A stretch of DNA of 64,000 nt, from contig NZ_SJZG01000008.1 in NCBI RefSeq assembly GCF_004959775.1, positions 1-64,000 on the forward strand, written 5' to 3'. Positions within the stretch are counted from its first letter, which is position 1; every line of letters starts with the position of its first letter. This document shows positions 32,805 to 43,034 of this stretch, piece after piece. The notes below the pieces were generated by a model. It was not told where the DNA came from, made no database searches, and worked only from the letters and a program-made list of their open reading frames with translations. This DNA is from Agromyces sp. H66. GTDB taxonomy: Bacteria; Actinomycetota; Actinomycetes; Actinomycetales; Microbacteriaceae. The translations under genes were made by a program, and so were the position numbers.

Positions 32805-33914
32805 GTGACCGCACCGGAGCCCACGGGGGCGAGCGTTCGACTGCGCCCCGAGATCGCCGCCCTTCCGCCGTACCGACAGGGCCGGCCGGCCCCTGCCGAC
32901 GGCTTCAAGCTGTCGAGCAACGAGAACCCGTTCCCGCCGCTGCCCGGCGTGGTGGCGGCGGTGGCCGCCTCGGCGAACGAGATCAACCGGTACCCCGATG
33001 CCACGGCGCTCGCGCTCCGCGAGAAGCTCGCGGAACGCTACGGCGTCTCGGCCGACGAGGTGCTCGTCGGGGCCGGTTCCGTGTCGCTCCTCGCGCAGTT
33101 CGTCGCCGCCGCCGCAGGGCCGGGCGACGAGGTGGTGTACTCGTGGCGCTCCTTCGAGGCCTACCCCGGCCTGGTCACCGTGGCCGGCGCCACGAGCGTG
33201 ACCGTGCCCAACCGCCCCGACCACGGCCACGACCTCGACGCCATGGCCGCCGCGGTGACCGAGCGCACCAGGGTGGTCATCGTCTGCTCCCCCAACAACC
33301 CCACCGGCGTCATCGTGACGGCCGCCGAGTTCGAGGCGTTCATGGCGAAGGTGCCGAGCGACCTGCTCGTGCTGCTCGACGAGGCGTACATCGAGTTCGT
33401 CGACGCCGAGGCATCCGTCGACGGCCGCACCCTCATCGGCCGCTACCCCAACCTCGTGATCCTGCGCACCTTCTCGAAGGCGTACGGGCTCGCCGGACTC
33501 CGGGTCGGCTACGCCATCGGGCCCGTGCCGATCCTCGATGCAGCGCGATCGACGGCGATCCCCCTCGGCGTCACCGGCGGTGCGACCGCCGCGGCGCTCG
33601 CCTCCCTCGAGTCGGCCGCCGAGGCCGAGCTGCTCGAGCGCGTGGCGGCCATCGCCGCCCGACGCGACCGCCTCCGCGCCGCGCTCGTGGCGCAGGGCTG
33701 GCCGATTCCGCAGGCGCAGGGCAACTTCGTGTGGCTGCCCACGGGCGACGCGACGGCCGAGGTCGCCGAGCGACTGTTCGAGGCCGGACTCGTCACGCGG
33801 GCGTTCCCGCCCGAGGGCATCCGGGTCTCGGTGGGCGAGGAGGAGTCTGTCGATACCCTCCTCAGGATCCTGGGTGAGCTTGTACCGGCCTCACAAGAAG
33901 AGCATCCCGCGTAG
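32805..33914 (+). CDS. hisC: Histidinol-phosphate (or aromatic) aminotransferase
   Basis: A 369-residue fold-type I PLP enzyme. [14 protein letters not shown] is the HisC N-terminal motif, SPNNPTG the PLP-ring contact, LLDEAYIEF the Asp/Tyr pair, and [15 protein letters not shown] contains Lys225, the Schiff-base lysine. It could act in histidine synthesis or, like actinobacterial HisC2/Pat, in aromatic amino acid synthesis; no other his genes are nearby. GTG 32805 is preferred; GTG 32796 is possible. The 2-oxoacid dehydrogenase genes follow after 16 bases. Confidence 0.92.
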   Translation: MTAPEPTGASVRLRPEIAALPPYRQGRPAPADGFKLSSNENPFPPLPGVVAAVAASANEINRYPDATALALREKLAERYGVSADEVLVGAGSVSLLAQFVAAAAGPGDEVVYSWRSFEAYPGLVTVAGATSVTVPNRPDHGHDLDAMAAAVTERTRVVIVCSPNNPTGVIVTAAEFEAFMAKVPSDLLVLLDEAYIEFVDAEASVDGRTLIGRYPNLVILRTFSKAYGLAGLRVGYAIGPVPILDAARSTAIPLGVTGGATAAALASLESAAEAELLERVAAIAARRDRLRAALVAQGWPIPQAQGNFVWLPTGDATAEVAERLFEAGLVTRAFPPEGIRVSVGEEESVDTLLRILGELVPASQEEHPA

Positions 33915-33930
33915 CGGGTAGCGTGGAACG

Positions 33931-35064
33931 GTGCCAGCCCGCGAGAGAGACTTCACCGCGCCGACGGTCCAGCTCCTGAACCCAGCCGGAGAGCTGCGCC
34001 CGACCGCCGAGGCCGAGCCGTATCTGCCCCTCGTCGAGGCCCTGCCCGACACGACGCTCGAGCAGTTCTATCGCGACATGACGATCTCCCGTCGGCTCGA
34101 CATCGCGGGCGCCAACCTGCAGCGGCAGGGCCAGCTCGCCCTCTGGGTCCCGAGCCACGGGCAGGAGGCCGCCCAGGTCGGGTCCGCCCGCGCCGCCCGC
34201 GCGCAGGACCACATCTTCCCGTCGTACCGCGAGCACATCGTCGGCATGATCCGCGGGCTCGACCCGGTGAACATCCTGTCGCTCCTGCGCGGCGCGACCC
34301 TGGGCGGCTGGAACCCGGCCGAGAACGGCAACTTCCACCTCTACACCCTCGTGCTGGCCTCGCAGACCCTGCATGCCACGGGGTACGCCATGGGCATCCA
34401 GTTCGACGGGCTCGTCGGCACGGGCGATGCCGAGAGGGATGCCGCGGTGCTCGTGTACTACGGCGACGGCTCGACCTCGCAGGGCGACGCGAACGAGGCG
34501 CTCGTGTTCGCCTCGAGCTACCAGACGCCGCAGGTCTTCTTCATCCAGAACAACCAGTGGGCCATCTCGGTGCCCGTGTCCCGACAGTCGCGCAGCCCGC
34601 TGTCGCTGCGCGGTGGCGGCTTCGGCATGCCCGGGGTGCGCATCGACGGCAACGACGTGCTCGTGAGCTACGCCGTCACGCGGCAGTCGCTCGAGGAGGC
34701 CCGCTCGGGCGCAGGTCCGAGCCTCATCGAGGCCGTCACGTACCGCATGGGCGCGCACACGACGGCCGACGACCCCACCAAGTACCGCACCGACGCCGAG
34801 GTCGCCTACTGGGCCGAGCGCGATCCCATCACGCGGTACCGCACCTGGCTCGAGGGGCGCGGGGCATCGGCCGCGTTCTTCGACGAGGTCGACGCCGAGG
34901 CGGCGGACGTCGCGGCCGACGTGCGGCGACGGGCGCTCTCGCTCCCGGCGCCGACGCGCGAGAAGATCTTCGCGCACGTCTACAGCGAGCCGCATCCGCT
35001 CATGGTCGAGGAGCACGCGTGGCTCGAGGCGTACGAGAGCGGCTTCGAGGGAGGGGCGGCATGA
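33931..35064 (+). CDS. 2-oxoacid dehydrogenase E1 component, alpha subunit
   Basis: A 377-residue thiamine-diphosphate subunit of a pyruvate or branched-chain 2-oxoacid dehydrogenase complex. YYGDGSTSQGDANEALVFAS with FIQNNQWAIS is the GDG-to-NN ThDP/Mg motif; FPSYREHIVGMI, SRQSRSP (phosphorylation-loop equivalent) and YRMGAHTTADDPTKYR are also typical. It has separate alpha and beta genes rather than the single AceE of most actinobacterial PDH, which favours branched-chain or mixed substrates. GTG start. ATGA overlap with the beta gene. Confidence 0.94.
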   Translation: MPARERDFTAPTVQLLNPAGELRPTAEAEPYLPLVEALPDTTLEQFYRDMTISRRLDIAGANLQRQGQLALWVPSHGQEAAQVGSARAARAQDHIFPSYREHIVGMIRGLDPVNILSLLRGATLGGWNPAENGNFHLYTLVLASQTLHATGYAMGIQFDGLVGTGDAERDAAVLVYYGDGSTSQGDANEALVFASSYQTPQVFFIQNNQWAISVPVSRQSRSPLSLRGGGFGMPGVRIDGNDVLVSYAVTRQSLEEARSGAGPSLIEAVTYRMGAHTTADDPTKYRTDAEVAYWAERDPITRYRTWLEGRGASAAFFDEVDAEAADVAADVRRRALSLPAPTREKIFAHVYSEPHPLMVEEHAWLEAYESGFEGGAA

Positions 35065-36194
35065 GCGCGCGCACCGAGGAGGAGCAGGCCGTGGCCGTGC
35101 CGATGGAACACGCCGCGGCGGCATCCGCCGAACCGGCCGCGCCGGCCGAGCGGACCGACCAGACGCCACAGGCCGCCGAGGCCGACACGGCGCAGCATGC
35201 CGAGAGCGGCATGCGCGGCGTGCAGACGCTCTCGATGGCGAAGGCCATCACCGCGGGGCTTCGCGAGGCCATGCGCGCCGACGACAAGGTGCTCCTCATG
35301 GGCGAGGACATCGGTCCGCTCGGCGGCGTGTTCCGCGTGACCGAGGGGCTCTCGGCCGAGTTCGGCGACCGGCGGGTGCTCGACACCCCGCTCGCCGAAT
35401 CGGGCATCGTCGGCACCGCGATCGGACTCGCGATGCGCGGCTACCGCCCGGTGGTCGAGATCCAGTTCGACGGATTCATCTTCCCGGCGTTCGACCAGAT
35501 CACGACCCAGCTCGCGCGCCTCACCGTGCGTCACGACGGCACCATCTCGATGCCCGTCGTGATCCGGGTGCCGTACGGCGGGCACATCGGCTCGATCGAG
35601 CACCACCAGGAGAGCCCCGAGGCCTACTTCGCGCACACGCCGGGCCTGCGCGTGGTGAGCCCGTCGAGCCCGCACGACGCGTACTGGATGATCCAGGAGG
35701 CGATCGCCTCGAACGATCCCGTGCTGTTCTTCGAGCCGAAGAGCCGCTACTGGCCGAAGGGGCCGGTCGACCAGGACCACTCGGGCGTGCCGCTGCACGC
35801 CAGTCGCGTCATCCGCCAGGGCATGGATGTCACGGTCGTCGGCCATGGCGCGATGATCTCGACGCTGCTCCAGGCCGCCGACATCGCCGCCGAGGAGGGC
35901 ACAAGCCTCGAGGTCGTCGACCTGCGGTCGCTCTCCCCCATCGACTACGGCCCGCTGCTGGACTCGGTGCAGCGCACCGGGCGGCTCATCGTCGCGCAGG
36001 AGGCGTACGGCTTCGTGAGCGTCGGGTCGGAGATCGCGGCCACGGTGGCCGAGCGCGCGTTCTACTCGCTCGAGGCGCCCGTGCTGCGGGTCTCGGCCTT
36101 CGACACGCCGTTCCCGCCCGCCGCGCTCGAGACCGAGTACCTGCCGAGCCCCGACCGGGTGCTCGAGGCCGTCGACCGGGCGCTGGCCTACTGA
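35061..36194 (+). CDS. 2-oxoacid dehydrogenase E1 component, beta subunit
   Basis: A 377-residue beta subunit. The enzyme proper starts near residue 55 (LSMAKAITAGLREAMRADDKVLLMGEDIGPLGGVFRVTEG). RVLDTPLAESGIVGTAIGLAMRGYRPVVEIQF, HHQESPEAYFAHTPGLRVVSPSSP and VAQEAYGFVSVGSEIAA are conserved. A ~50-residue Ala/Glu/Pro-rich extension precedes it and is not typical of the family; internal ATG starts exist near the domain start, so the extension may be partly untranslated. Coupled to E1 alpha by ATGA. Confidence 0.94.
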   Translation: MSARTEEEQAVAVPMEHAAAASAEPAAPAERTDQTPQAAEADTAQHAESGMRGVQTLSMAKAITAGLREAMRADDKVLLMGEDIGPLGGVFRVTEGLSAEFGDRRVLDTPLAESGIVGTAIGLAMRGYRPVVEIQFDGFIFPAFDQITTQLARLTVRHDGTISMPVVIRVPYGGHIGSIEHHQESPEAYFAHTPGLRVVSPSSPHDAYWMIQEAIASNDPVLFFEPKSRYWPKGPVDQDHSGVPLHASRVIRQGMDVTVVGHGAMISTLLQAADIAAEEGTSLEVVDLRSLSPIDYGPLLDSVQRTGRLIVAQEAYGFVSVGSEIAATVAERAFYSLEAPVLRVSAFDTPFPPAALETEYLPSPDRVLEAVDRALAY

Positions 36195-36266
36195 CCGGGC
36201 GCGGCACCGGCCACCACGCGAAATGGCATGACCACGACGGCATAGATCGACTGCGAGGGTAGAGAC

Positions 36267-37754
36267 ATGAACGAGATCCGGTTCCCGCTGCCCGATGTCG
36301 GTGAGGGACTCACCGAGGCCGAGATCGTGCAGTGGCGCGTGGCGCCCGGCGACCGCATCGCACTCGACCAGGTCTTCGTCGAGATCGAGACGGCGAAGTC
36401 GCTCGTCGAACTGCCGAGCGCGTTCGAGGGCGTCGTCGCCGAGCTGCTCGTCGAGGAGGGCCGCACGGTCGACGTGGGCACGCCCATCCTCGTGATCCGC
36501 ACCGATGACGCGGCGCCGGATGCCTCGGGGCCCGTGCCCGCCGCAGCCGGAAGCGTCGCGGGGACGGCCGCCGCAGCAGCGCCGGCCGAGCCCGCCGTCA
36601 CGGCCGCGGGACCCGCTGCCGCGCCTCCCGCCACCGCAGCCTCCGCTCCCCCGTCGGGAACCGTCGCCTCGCACGCGCCCGTCGCCGGCGAGGCGGGTGG
36701 CGCGGTGCTCGTCGGCCACGGTTCAGGCGGACCCACCGCGACCCGTCGGAAGCGGCATCCGTCTCCCGGCGCGGCGCACGAGCACCTCGCCGCGCCCCGC
36801 CCCGCCCCGGCCGCCGCTCCCGCGCACGTGGCGACCCCGCCCGTCGCGGCTCCGACCGGACCGGCGATCGCCGCGCCGCGTCGCGACTCGGGGGTGCCCG
36901 TCATCTCGAAGCCCCCCATCCGCAAGCTCGCGAAGGACCTCGGCGTCGACCTCTCCCGCGTGACGCCCACCGGCCCGATGGGCGACGTGACCCGCGAGGA
37001 CGTCATCCGCGAAGCCGGTCAGGCGAGCGTCTTCCGCAACATCCAGACGCCCGAGTGGCCGACGGATCGCGAGGATCGGATCCCCGTCAAGGGCGTTCGC
37101 AAGGCCATCGCGCAGGCGATGGTGCAGAGTGCATACTCGGCGCCGCATGTGAGCGTGTTCGTGGACGTCGATGCCACGCGCACGATGGAGTACGTCAAGC
37201 GGTTGAAGGCCTCGACCGACTACGCGGGCGTCAAGGTCTCTCCCCTGCTCATCATGGCGAAGGCCATGATCTGGGCCGTGCGGCGCAACCCCACGGTCAA
37301 CGCGCAGTGGACCGACGACGAGATCATCGTGAAGCACTACGTGAACCTCGGCATCGCCGCCGCGACGCCGCGCGGCCTCATCGTGCCGAACATCAAGGAG
37401 GCGCAGGCCATGAGCATGGTCGAGCTCGCCACCGCGATCGAGCAGCTCACGCTCACCGCACGCGAGGGTCGCACGCAGCCCGCCGAGATGCAGAACGGCA
37501 CCATCACCATCACGAACATCGGCGTCTTCGGCATGGACACCGGCACGCCCATCCTCAACCCCGGCGAGGTCGGGATCGTGGCTCTCGGCACCATCAAGCA
37601 GAAGCCCTGGGTGGTCGACGGCGAGGTCCGCCCGCGGTTCGTCACGACCGTCGGCGCGTCGTTCGACCACCGCGTCGTCGACGGCGACGTCGCCAGCCGG
37701 TTCCTCGCCGACGTGGCGTCGATCATCGAGGAGCCGGCGCTGCTCCTCGAGTGA
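36267..37754 (+). CDS. Dihydrolipoamide acyltransferase (E2)
   Basis: A 495-residue E2 core subunit. The lipoyl domain spans 1-80, with lipoylated Lys44 in [11 protein letters not shown]. An Ala/Pro-rich linker (~82-205) and the peripheral subunit-binding domain ([32 protein letters not shown], ~212-245) come next. The catalytic domain (~270-495) ends with FDHRVVDGD, the acetyl-transfer His motif. One lipoyl domain only. No lipoamide dehydrogenase (E3) gene follows, so E3 must be shared from elsewhere. It lies 72 bases after E1 beta. Confidence 0.95.
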   Translation: MNEIRFPLPDVGEGLTEAEIVQWRVAPGDRIALDQVFVEIETAKSLVELPSAFEGVVAELLVEEGRTVDVGTPILVIRTDDAAPDASGPVPAAAGSVAGTAAAAAPAEPAVTAAGPAAAPPATAASAPPSGTVASHAPVAGEAGGAVLVGHGSGGPTATRRKRHPSPGAAHEHLAAPRPAPAAAPAHVATPPVAAPTGPAIAAPRRDSGVPVISKPPIRKLAKDLGVDLSRVTPTGPMGDVTREDVIREAGQASVFRNIQTPEWPTDREDRIPVKGVRKAIAQAMVQSAYSAPHVSVFVDVDATRTMEYVKRLKASTDYAGVKVSPLLIMAKAMIWAVRRNPTVNAQWTDDEIIVKHYVNLGIAAATPRGLIVPNIKEAQAMSMVELATAIEQLTLTAREGRTQPAEMQNGTITITNIGVFGMDTGTPILNPGEVGIVALGTIKQKPWVVDGEVRPRFVTTVGASFDHRVVDGDVASRFLADVASIIEEPALLLE

Positions 37755-37790
37755 GGGCGATCCGGCGAGTGGTCGCCGGCGCGCCGGCGG

Positions 37791-38285
37791 TCAGAGGCGG
37801 ATCTCGTAGGTGACGGTGTCGGCGGTTCGCGCGACCTCGACGAAGCCGGCGTTCTCGAGCACCCTGCGGGCGGGCAGGTTCGCGATCTCTGCGCCGGCGC
37901 GGGCGATGGCAGCACCCGCCGACCGGGCGACGCCGAGGGCTTCGAGCACCGTGTGCAGCGCGAGGCCCTGGCCGCGCACCGCGGGCACCAGGCCGAACTC
38001 GAACTCGACGGAGCCGTCGGCGTCGGGTGGGCCGAAGAGGTTCACGCCGCCGATGGCGGCGCCGTCGCTCGCACGCCGCACGAGGTAGGGGCCGAATGGC
38101 GCGGGGTCGCCCGTCTCGCGAACCGCCTGCACGTACTCGCGGAGCAGCTCGGGTTCGTCGGTGAACGCGTAGCCGCCCTCCCAGCCGTCAAGCGGATCGA
38201 CCTCGCCGGAGAGCACGCGCTCGGCGTCGGCGAGGGTGAACGGATGCAACGTGAGGGGGGTCGTCGTCGTATCCACGTGCTTCAT
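37791..38285 (-). CDS. GNAT family acetyltransferase (RimJ/RimL-like)
   Basis: A 164-residue GNAT protein. TTPLTLHPFTLADAERVL starts the fold, GSVEFEFGLVPAVRGQGLALHTVLEAL is strand 4 with the acetyl-CoA loop (RGQGLA), and NLPARRVLENAGFVEVAR is the RimJ/RimL-type C-terminus that follows a family usually acetylating protein N-termini or small amines. ATG 38285 gives a standard length. It is divergent from the zinc operon. Confidence 0.88.
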   Translation of the reverse strand: MKHVDTTTTPLTLHPFTLADAERVLSGEVDPLDGWEGGYAFTDEPELLREYVQAVRETGDPAPFGPYLVRRASDGAAIGGVNLFGPPDADGSVEFEFGLVPAVRGQGLALHTVLEALGVARSAGAAIARAGAEIANLPARRVLENAGFVEVARTADTVTYEIRL

Positions 38286-38391
38286 GCTTGCACGTCGGTC
38301 CGACACGCGCCAGCGCTCTCCACAGGGGTGACGGGGAATGACATCGCGTCGACGGCGTTGCAGAGCGGTACGCCACCACGTCCAGATGATT

Positions 38392-38421
38392 TTGACAATC
38401 GTTCTCAATAAGGGATATCCT
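38392..38421 (+). promoter_or_regulatory. Zur-like box overlapping the znuA promoter
   Basis: TTGACAATCGTTCTCAA (38392-38408) is an imperfect A+T-rich palindrome of the Fur/Zur type. It contains a -35 hexamer TTGACA; 18 bases on, TATCCT (38416-38421) is a reasonable -10. Transcription would begin around 38428, the first base of the GTG start, so the mRNA would be leaderless. Zinc repression by the zur gene at the operon end is inferred. Confidence 0.65.
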
Positions 38422-38427
38422 GAGCCC

Positions 38428-39468
38428 GTGAACGCTCCAGCCGCCCCCTCCGCCCGCCGTGCCCGCACCGTGCTGACCGTCGCCGCCGTGCTGGCGACCG
38501 GCACCCTCGGCCTCGCCTCGTGCGCGACGCCCGGCACGGGTGACGGGGCCGACGGTCCGACCGTCGTGGCCACCACCACGCAGGTCGGCGACTTCACTCG
38601 CGAGCTCGTCGGAGATGCGGCCGAGGTGACCCAGCTCCTCGCCGCGGGGCAGAGCGCCCACGGCTTCGACCCCTCGGCCGCCCAGCTCCTCGACCTCGCC
38701 GCCGCCGACGCCCTCGTGATCAACGGCGCCGGCCTCGAGAGCTGGCTCGACGACGCCGTGAGCGCGTCGGGCTTCGACGGCGTGCTCATCGACGCGAGCA
38801 CGGGCATCGAGCTGTACGGCACCGGCGATCACGACGACGACCACGCCGACGAGGCAGACCACGTCGACGAGGCGGACGAGCACGACCACGCCGACGGCAA
38901 CCCCCACATCTGGACGGATCCCGAGCTCGCCGCGCACATGGTCGAGAACATCGCCGAGGGCCTCGCCGCCGTTCCCGGCCTCGACACCGACGCCGTCGAC
39001 GCGAACGAGGCGGCCTACCTCGAGCAACTCGAGGCGCTCGACGCCTGGATCGAGGAGAACGTCGCCCAGGTGCCCGCCGAGGAGCGGCTCCTCGTGACGA
39101 ACCACGACGCGTTCACCTACTTCCTCGACGCCTACGACATCACGTTCGTCGGCAGCGTCATCCCGAGCTTCGACGACAACGCCGAGCCGAGCGCCGCCGA
39201 GATCGACCAGCTCATCGCGGACATCCGCGCGACGGGCGTCGAGGCCGTCTTCTCCGAGGCATCCATCTCGCCGAAGACCGCCGAGACCATCGCCCGCGAG
39301 GCCGACGTCGCCGTGTACTCGGGCGAGGACGCGCTGTACGCCGACGCGCTCGGCGTGCCCGGATCGGACGGCGAGACCTACCTCGGCAGCCAGATCCACA
39401 ACGTGCGACTCGTCCTCGAATCCTGGGGCGTCGAGGCTTCCCCGCTTCCTGCCGTCCTGCAAGGATGA
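38428..39468 (+). CDS. znuA: Zinc ABC transporter substrate-binding lipoprotein
   Basis: A 346-residue cluster A-I metal-binding protein. Its lipobox is GLASC (Cys near residue 32), so it is anchored to the outer membrane face of the cell. VVATTTQVGDFTRELVG begins the fold; QSAHGFDPSAAQ and NPHIWTDPELAAHM supply His ligands; TNHDAFTYFLDAYDI and SEASISPKTAETIA follow. A His/Asp-rich loop (near residues 131-155) is the hallmark of zinc-specific members. GTG 38428 coincides with the predicted transcription start. First gene of a znuA-znuC-permease-permease-zur operon. Confidence 0.93.
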   Translation: MNAPAAPSARRARTVLTVAAVLATGTLGLASCATPGTGDGADGPTVVATTTQVGDFTRELVGDAAEVTQLLAAGQSAHGFDPSAAQLLDLAAADALVINGAGLESWLDDAVSASGFDGVLIDASTGIELYGTGDHDDDHADEADHVDEADEHDHADGNPHIWTDPELAAHMVENIAEGLAAVPGLDTDAVDANEAAYLEQLEALDAWIEENVAQVPAEERLLVTNHDAFTYFLDAYDITFVGSVIPSFDDNAEPSAAEIDQLIADIRATGVEAVFSEASISPKTAETIAREADVAVYSGEDALYADALGVPGSDGETYLGSQIHNVRLVLESWGVEASPLPAVLQG

Positions 39469-39472
39469 CGAG

Positions 39473-40291
39473 ATGACCGACTCGCTCGTGCTGCGGCTCG
39501 ACGGCGCCGCCTTCACCTATCGGGGCGGCGGCGGCGTGAGCGGCCTCGACCTCGGCATCCGCCCCGGCGAGGCGGTGGCGCTCATCGGTCCGAACGGCGC
39601 CGGCAAGTCGACGCTGCTCAAGGGCGTGCTCGGCCTCGTGCCGCTCACCGCCGGCTCCATCGAGATCGGCGAGGCCAGGGCCACCGCGGCGAGGCAGCCG
39701 ACGGATGCCGCGGCCGACCCGGCCCGCGAGGCATATGCCCGAGACCGCATGATCGGCTTCCTCCCGCAGTCGATCCACGTCGACCCCGACTTCCCGATCA
39801 GCCTGGAGCAGGTCGTCATGCAGGGGCGGTACCGCCGACTGGGCCTGTTCCGCTGGCCCGGGCGCGACGACCGTGCCGCGGTGCGCCGCGCCCTCGAGAC
39901 CGTCGGCCTCGTCGATCTCGCCAAGCGCCGCTTCGGCGAACTGTCGGGCGGGCAGCGCCAGCGCGGCCTGCTCGCCCGGGCGCTCGCCGGGGAGCCGCGC
40001 CTGCTGCTCCTCGACGAGCCCTTCAACGGGCTCGACCAGGCCAACCGCGACGCGCTCATCGACACCCTGCACACCCTGAAGGGTCAGGGCGTGGCGGTGC
40101 TCGTCTCGACCCACGACCTCGAGCTCGCGAGGCTCGTGTGCGACAGCGTGGTGCTCGTCAACGGCACGCAGCTGGCGACGGGCCCCGTCGACGAGGTGCT
40201 CACCCTCGGCAACGTGCAGGAGTGCTTCGAGGGCGTCGAGGTCGAGATCGACGAGCACACGCTCGTCGTGCCCGGGCACGAGGGACACTGA
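39473..40291 (+). CDS. znuC: Zinc ABC transporter ATP-binding protein
   Basis: A 272-residue ATPase. Walker A is GPNGAGKST, the signature [16 protein letters not shown], Walker [14 protein letters not shown], and the H-loop [44 protein letters not shown] is the Q-loop segment typical of metal (MntB/ZnuC) importers. It starts 4 bases after znuA. Confidence 0.94.
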   Translation: MTDSLVLRLDGAAFTYRGGGGVSGLDLGIRPGEAVALIGPNGAGKSTLLKGVLGLVPLTAGSIEIGEARATAARQPTDAAADPAREAYARDRMIGFLPQSIHVDPDFPISLEQVVMQGRYRRLGLFRWPGRDDRAAVRRALETVGLVDLAKRRFGELSGGQRQRGLLARALAGEPRLLLLDEPFNGLDQANRDALIDTLHTLKGQGVAVLVSTHDLELARLVCDSVVLVNGTQLATGPVDEVLTLGNVQECFEGVEVEIDEHTLVVPGHEGH

Positions 40292-40337
40292 TGCCGCAGA
40301 CGGCATGCACCGCGCGACGGTGGGGGAGTGGCGCGCC

Positions 40338-41210
40338 GTGAGCCCGGTCGACGCGCTCTTCGGCGCCTTCGCGATCCCGTTCATGGCGCGCGCCCTCCTC
40401 GTCATGCTCGTGCTCGCCGTCGTCGCCGGCATCGTCGGCGTGCTCGTCAACCTCAGAGGTCTGGAGTTCATCAGCGACGGACTGACGCACGCGGTGTTCC
40501 CCGGCCTGGCGATCGGACTCGCCGTCGGGGGCACGGCCGGCCTGCTGCCCGGCGCGGCCGTCGCGGCGCTGGCCGCCGCGGTGATCCTCACCTGGCTCGA
40601 CCGCGCGGGCGTCACCTCCGACGCCGCCATCGCGATCGTGCTCACGGCCGCGTTCAGCGTCGGCGTGATCGTCGTCTCGAGGGGCGACGACTACGCCGGG
40701 GAGCTCGAGACGCTGCTGTTCGGGCGGGTGCTCACCATCCCGCCTGCCGAGGTGCTCCCGCTCGTCGCCGTCGCGCTCGCCGCCGCCTTGGCCGTGGCCG
40801 TCACGCTCAAGCAGCAGCTGTTCCGCGCCTTCGACAAGTCGGGCAGCCTCGCGGCCGGCGACTCGGCGCTCGGGCTCGACCTCGTGCTCAATGCCGCGGT
40901 CGCCCTCGTGGTCGTCGCCGCGGCGAGCACCATCGGCACCCTGCTCGTGCTGGCGCTCCTCATCGTGCCCGGTGCGGCGGCTCGGCTCATGACCCGGCGC
41001 ATGTGGTGGCTCTTCCCCGCCGCCGCGGCGTTCGCGGCGGTGGCGGCGTGGCTCGGACTCGCCGCCGGGTTCGCCGGCTCCGTCGCGGGAGGCATCGACC
41101 TGCCGGCGGGTAGCACGATCGTCGCCGTCTTCATCCTCGGGTACGCCCTCGTGCTCGTCGTGCGATGGCTCCGCGATCGCGCGGCCGCGACATCCCGGGC
41201 GGTGCGGTGA
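40338..41210 (+). CDS. znuB: Zinc ABC transporter permease 1
   Basis: A 290-residue ABC-3 type permease with about eight helices. [26 protein letters not shown] is the conserved coupling loop, and [21 protein letters not shown] the C-terminal family motif. GTG 40338 has GGGGGAG before it; ATG 40305 would add 11 residues. It ends one base into the next permease gene (TGATG). Confidence 0.92.
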   Translation: MSPVDALFGAFAIPFMARALLVMLVLAVVAGIVGVLVNLRGLEFISDGLTHAVFPGLAIGLAVGGTAGLLPGAAVAALAAAVILTWLDRAGVTSDAAIAIVLTAAFSVGVIVVSRGDDYAGELETLLFGRVLTIPPAEVLPLVAVALAAALAVAVTLKQQLFRAFDKSGSLAAGDSALGLDLVLNAAVALVVVAAASTIGTLLVLALLIVPGAAARLMTRRMWWLFPAAAAFAAVAAWLGLAAGFAGSVAGGIDLPAGSTIVAVFILGYALVLVVRWLRDRAAATSRAVR

Positions 41211-42052
41211 TGGGTTACTTCGAACGCGCGCTCGCGGCAGCCATCCTCATCGGGGCCGGAACCGGCTTCGTGGGGGCGCTGATCGTGCTGCGGCGTCGCA
41301 CCTTCTTCGCGCAGGCGCTGACGCATGGCACCTACCCCGGCGCGGTCGCGGCGGCCGCCCTCGGCGTGAGCGTGCCGATCGGCGCGGCCGTGGCATCCGT
41401 CGCGCTCGTCGGGATCATGGCGGGCATCGCGCGACTGCGCCATCAGGGGGCGCAGGTCGCGGCCGGCATCGTGCTCACCGCGGGGTTCGCGGCGGGCGCG
41501 ATCCTCCAGGCCGTGATCCCGGGCATTCCGGTGCGGGCCGAGTCGCTGCTCGTGGGGTCGATCCTGACGGTGACCGACGGTGACCTCGTGCTCGCGGCAT
41601 CTGTCGCGCTCGTCGGCGTGCTGGTGGTGGCGGTGTTCGGCAAGCTGATCATGTTCTCGACCTTCGACCAGGAGGGGTACCGGGCCGCGGGTCATCGGGA
41701 ATGGCCCGTCGAGCTCCTCGTGCTCGGCCTCACCGCCGCGACCGTCGTCGCCGCCCTGCCGGCCGTCGGCGCGATCCTCGCGATCGCCCTGGTCGCCGCA
41801 CCGGCCGCCGCAGCGCGGCTCGTGGTGCCGACCTACCGGGGCATCCTGCTCGCGGCGCCCGTCATCGGCGCGGCATCCGGCGTCATCGGCGTCCTCGCGT
41901 CGCGGGCGCTCGCAGTGGCGGCGGGCCCCAGCATCGCGCTGGCCGCGACCGGGTTCTTCGTGCTCGCCTTGGGGGTCTCCAAGCTGCGCGCAGTACCGTG
42001 GAACCGAGCCTCCGTACCCGTGGAGACCGCAGAGGACGCACGCACCGCATGA
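41210..42052 (+). CDS. Zinc ABC transporter permease 2
   Basis: A 280-residue ABC-3 permease paralogous to the previous gene. LRRRTFFAQALTHGTYPGAVAAAALG is its coupling loop and ILAIALVAAPAAAARLVVPTYRG the C-terminal motif. Two different permeases in tandem point to a heterodimeric channel, as in other actinobacterial zinc/manganese importers. ATGA overlap with zur. Confidence 0.92.
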   Translation: MGYFERALAAAILIGAGTGFVGALIVLRRRTFFAQALTHGTYPGAVAAAALGVSVPIGAAVASVALVGIMAGIARLRHQGAQVAAGIVLTAGFAAGAILQAVIPGIPVRAESLLVGSILTVTDGDLVLAASVALVGVLVVAVFGKLIMFSTFDQEGYRAAGHREWPVELLVLGLTAATVVAALPAVGAILAIALVAAPAAAARLVVPTYRGILLAAPVIGAASGVIGVLASRALAVAAGPSIALAATGFFVLALGVSKLRAVPWNRASVPVETAEDARTA

Positions 42053-42504
42053 AACGCAACACCTGGCAACGCGAAGCCGTACGCGAAGCGCTCGACGAGA
42101 CCGAGGGCTTCATCAGCGCGCAGGCGCTGCACTCGTCGCTGCACGCGTCCGGGTCGCCCATCGGCCTCGCGACCGTGTATCGCGCCCTCGGCGACCTCGC
42201 GGCCACGGGCGAGGCCGACTCGCTGCAGTCGCCCGACGGGGAGGCGCTGTATCGCGCGTGCAGCACCACCGGGCACCACCACCACCTGATCTGCCGCAAC
42301 TGCGGGCTCACGGTGGAGATCGCCGCCGACGAGGTCGAGGCGTGGGCGAAGCGCGTGGCCGCCGAGCACGGCTTCACCGGCGCGGCGCACGTCGTCGACG
42401 TGTTCGGGCTGTGCGCGAACTGCACGCGGCTGGCCCGCGACGAGCAGGCCGACGATGCGAGCCCGGGCGAGCCCGAGGCCGGTGGTGGGGCTGCAGTGGA
42501 GTAG
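42049..42504 (+). CDS. zur: Zinc uptake regulator (Fur family)
   Basis: A 151-residue Fur-family repressor. TWQREAVREALDETEGFISAQALHSSL and IGLATVYRALGDLAATGEAD form the winged helix. HHHHLICRNCG is the regulatory metal site with the first CxxC, and FGLCANC the second CxxC of the structural zinc. It is the last gene of the zinc importer operon it most likely controls; a Zur-like box lies at 38392. Confidence 0.94.
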   Translation: MKRNTWQREAVREALDETEGFISAQALHSSLHASGSPIGLATVYRALGDLAATGEADSLQSPDGEALYRACSTTGHHHHLICRNCGLTVEIAADEVEAWAKRVAAEHGFTGAAHVVDVFGLCANCTRLARDEQADDASPGEPEAGGGAAVE

Positions 42505-42531
42505 CGAGGGGGCGATGATGCCGCGGCGCGA

Positions 42532-42924
42532 TCAGTCGGGGAAGCGGCCGAGGTGCTCGCGCACGAGCGCGGCCGGCGCCTTGGCCGCCCACGCCTCCGC
42601 CACGAGCTCACCGAGGCGGCGCCGCGAGATGGCGTCGAGGTGCACGAGCACCGCGGCGTAGCCGTCGAAGTGCGGGGTCGTGAAGAAGACGGTGGGGTCC
42701 TCGGCGACGAGCGCGAACTTCACCGCCTCGTCCTCGGTCGCGGCGCCCAGCACGGGACCCGCCCGCTGGTCGATGCCGAGCGCCTCCAGGTCGGCGCGAC
42801 GCAGCGGCCGCTCCCAGACGAAGCCCCTCCCGTTCACCTTCCAGTGCGCACCCCCGCGCGAGACGCGTTCGCTCGCGCAGGGGAGGGCGAGTGCGAACTC
42901 GCGAACGTCGTCCCACGTGGCCAT
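42532..42924 (-). CDS. MmcQ/YjbR family protein
   Basis: A 130-residue YjbR-fold protein (double-wing, DNA-binding-like). MATWDDVREFALALPCASE is the typical start, KVNGRGFVWERPLR and DPTVFFTTPHFDGYAAVLVHLDAI the conserved core. No enzymatic function is known; some members may bind DNA. It runs convergently with the zinc operon. Confidence 0.88.
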   Translation of the reverse strand: MATWDDVREFALALPCASERVSRGGAHWKVNGRGFVWERPLRRADLEALGIDQRAGPVLGAATEDEAVKFALVAEDPTVFFTTPHFDGYAAVLVHLDAISRRRLGELVAEAWAAKAPAALVREHLGRFPD

Positions 42925-43034
42925 GCGGGTGAGGCTACGCCTCCGGATGCCGCGCCGCAGCCCGGGTCCAGGTGCGCTTCACGAGTCGAAGGACGATTCG
43001 GGCGACACGCCGGCGTGGCGTCGGCGCGTCGCGC

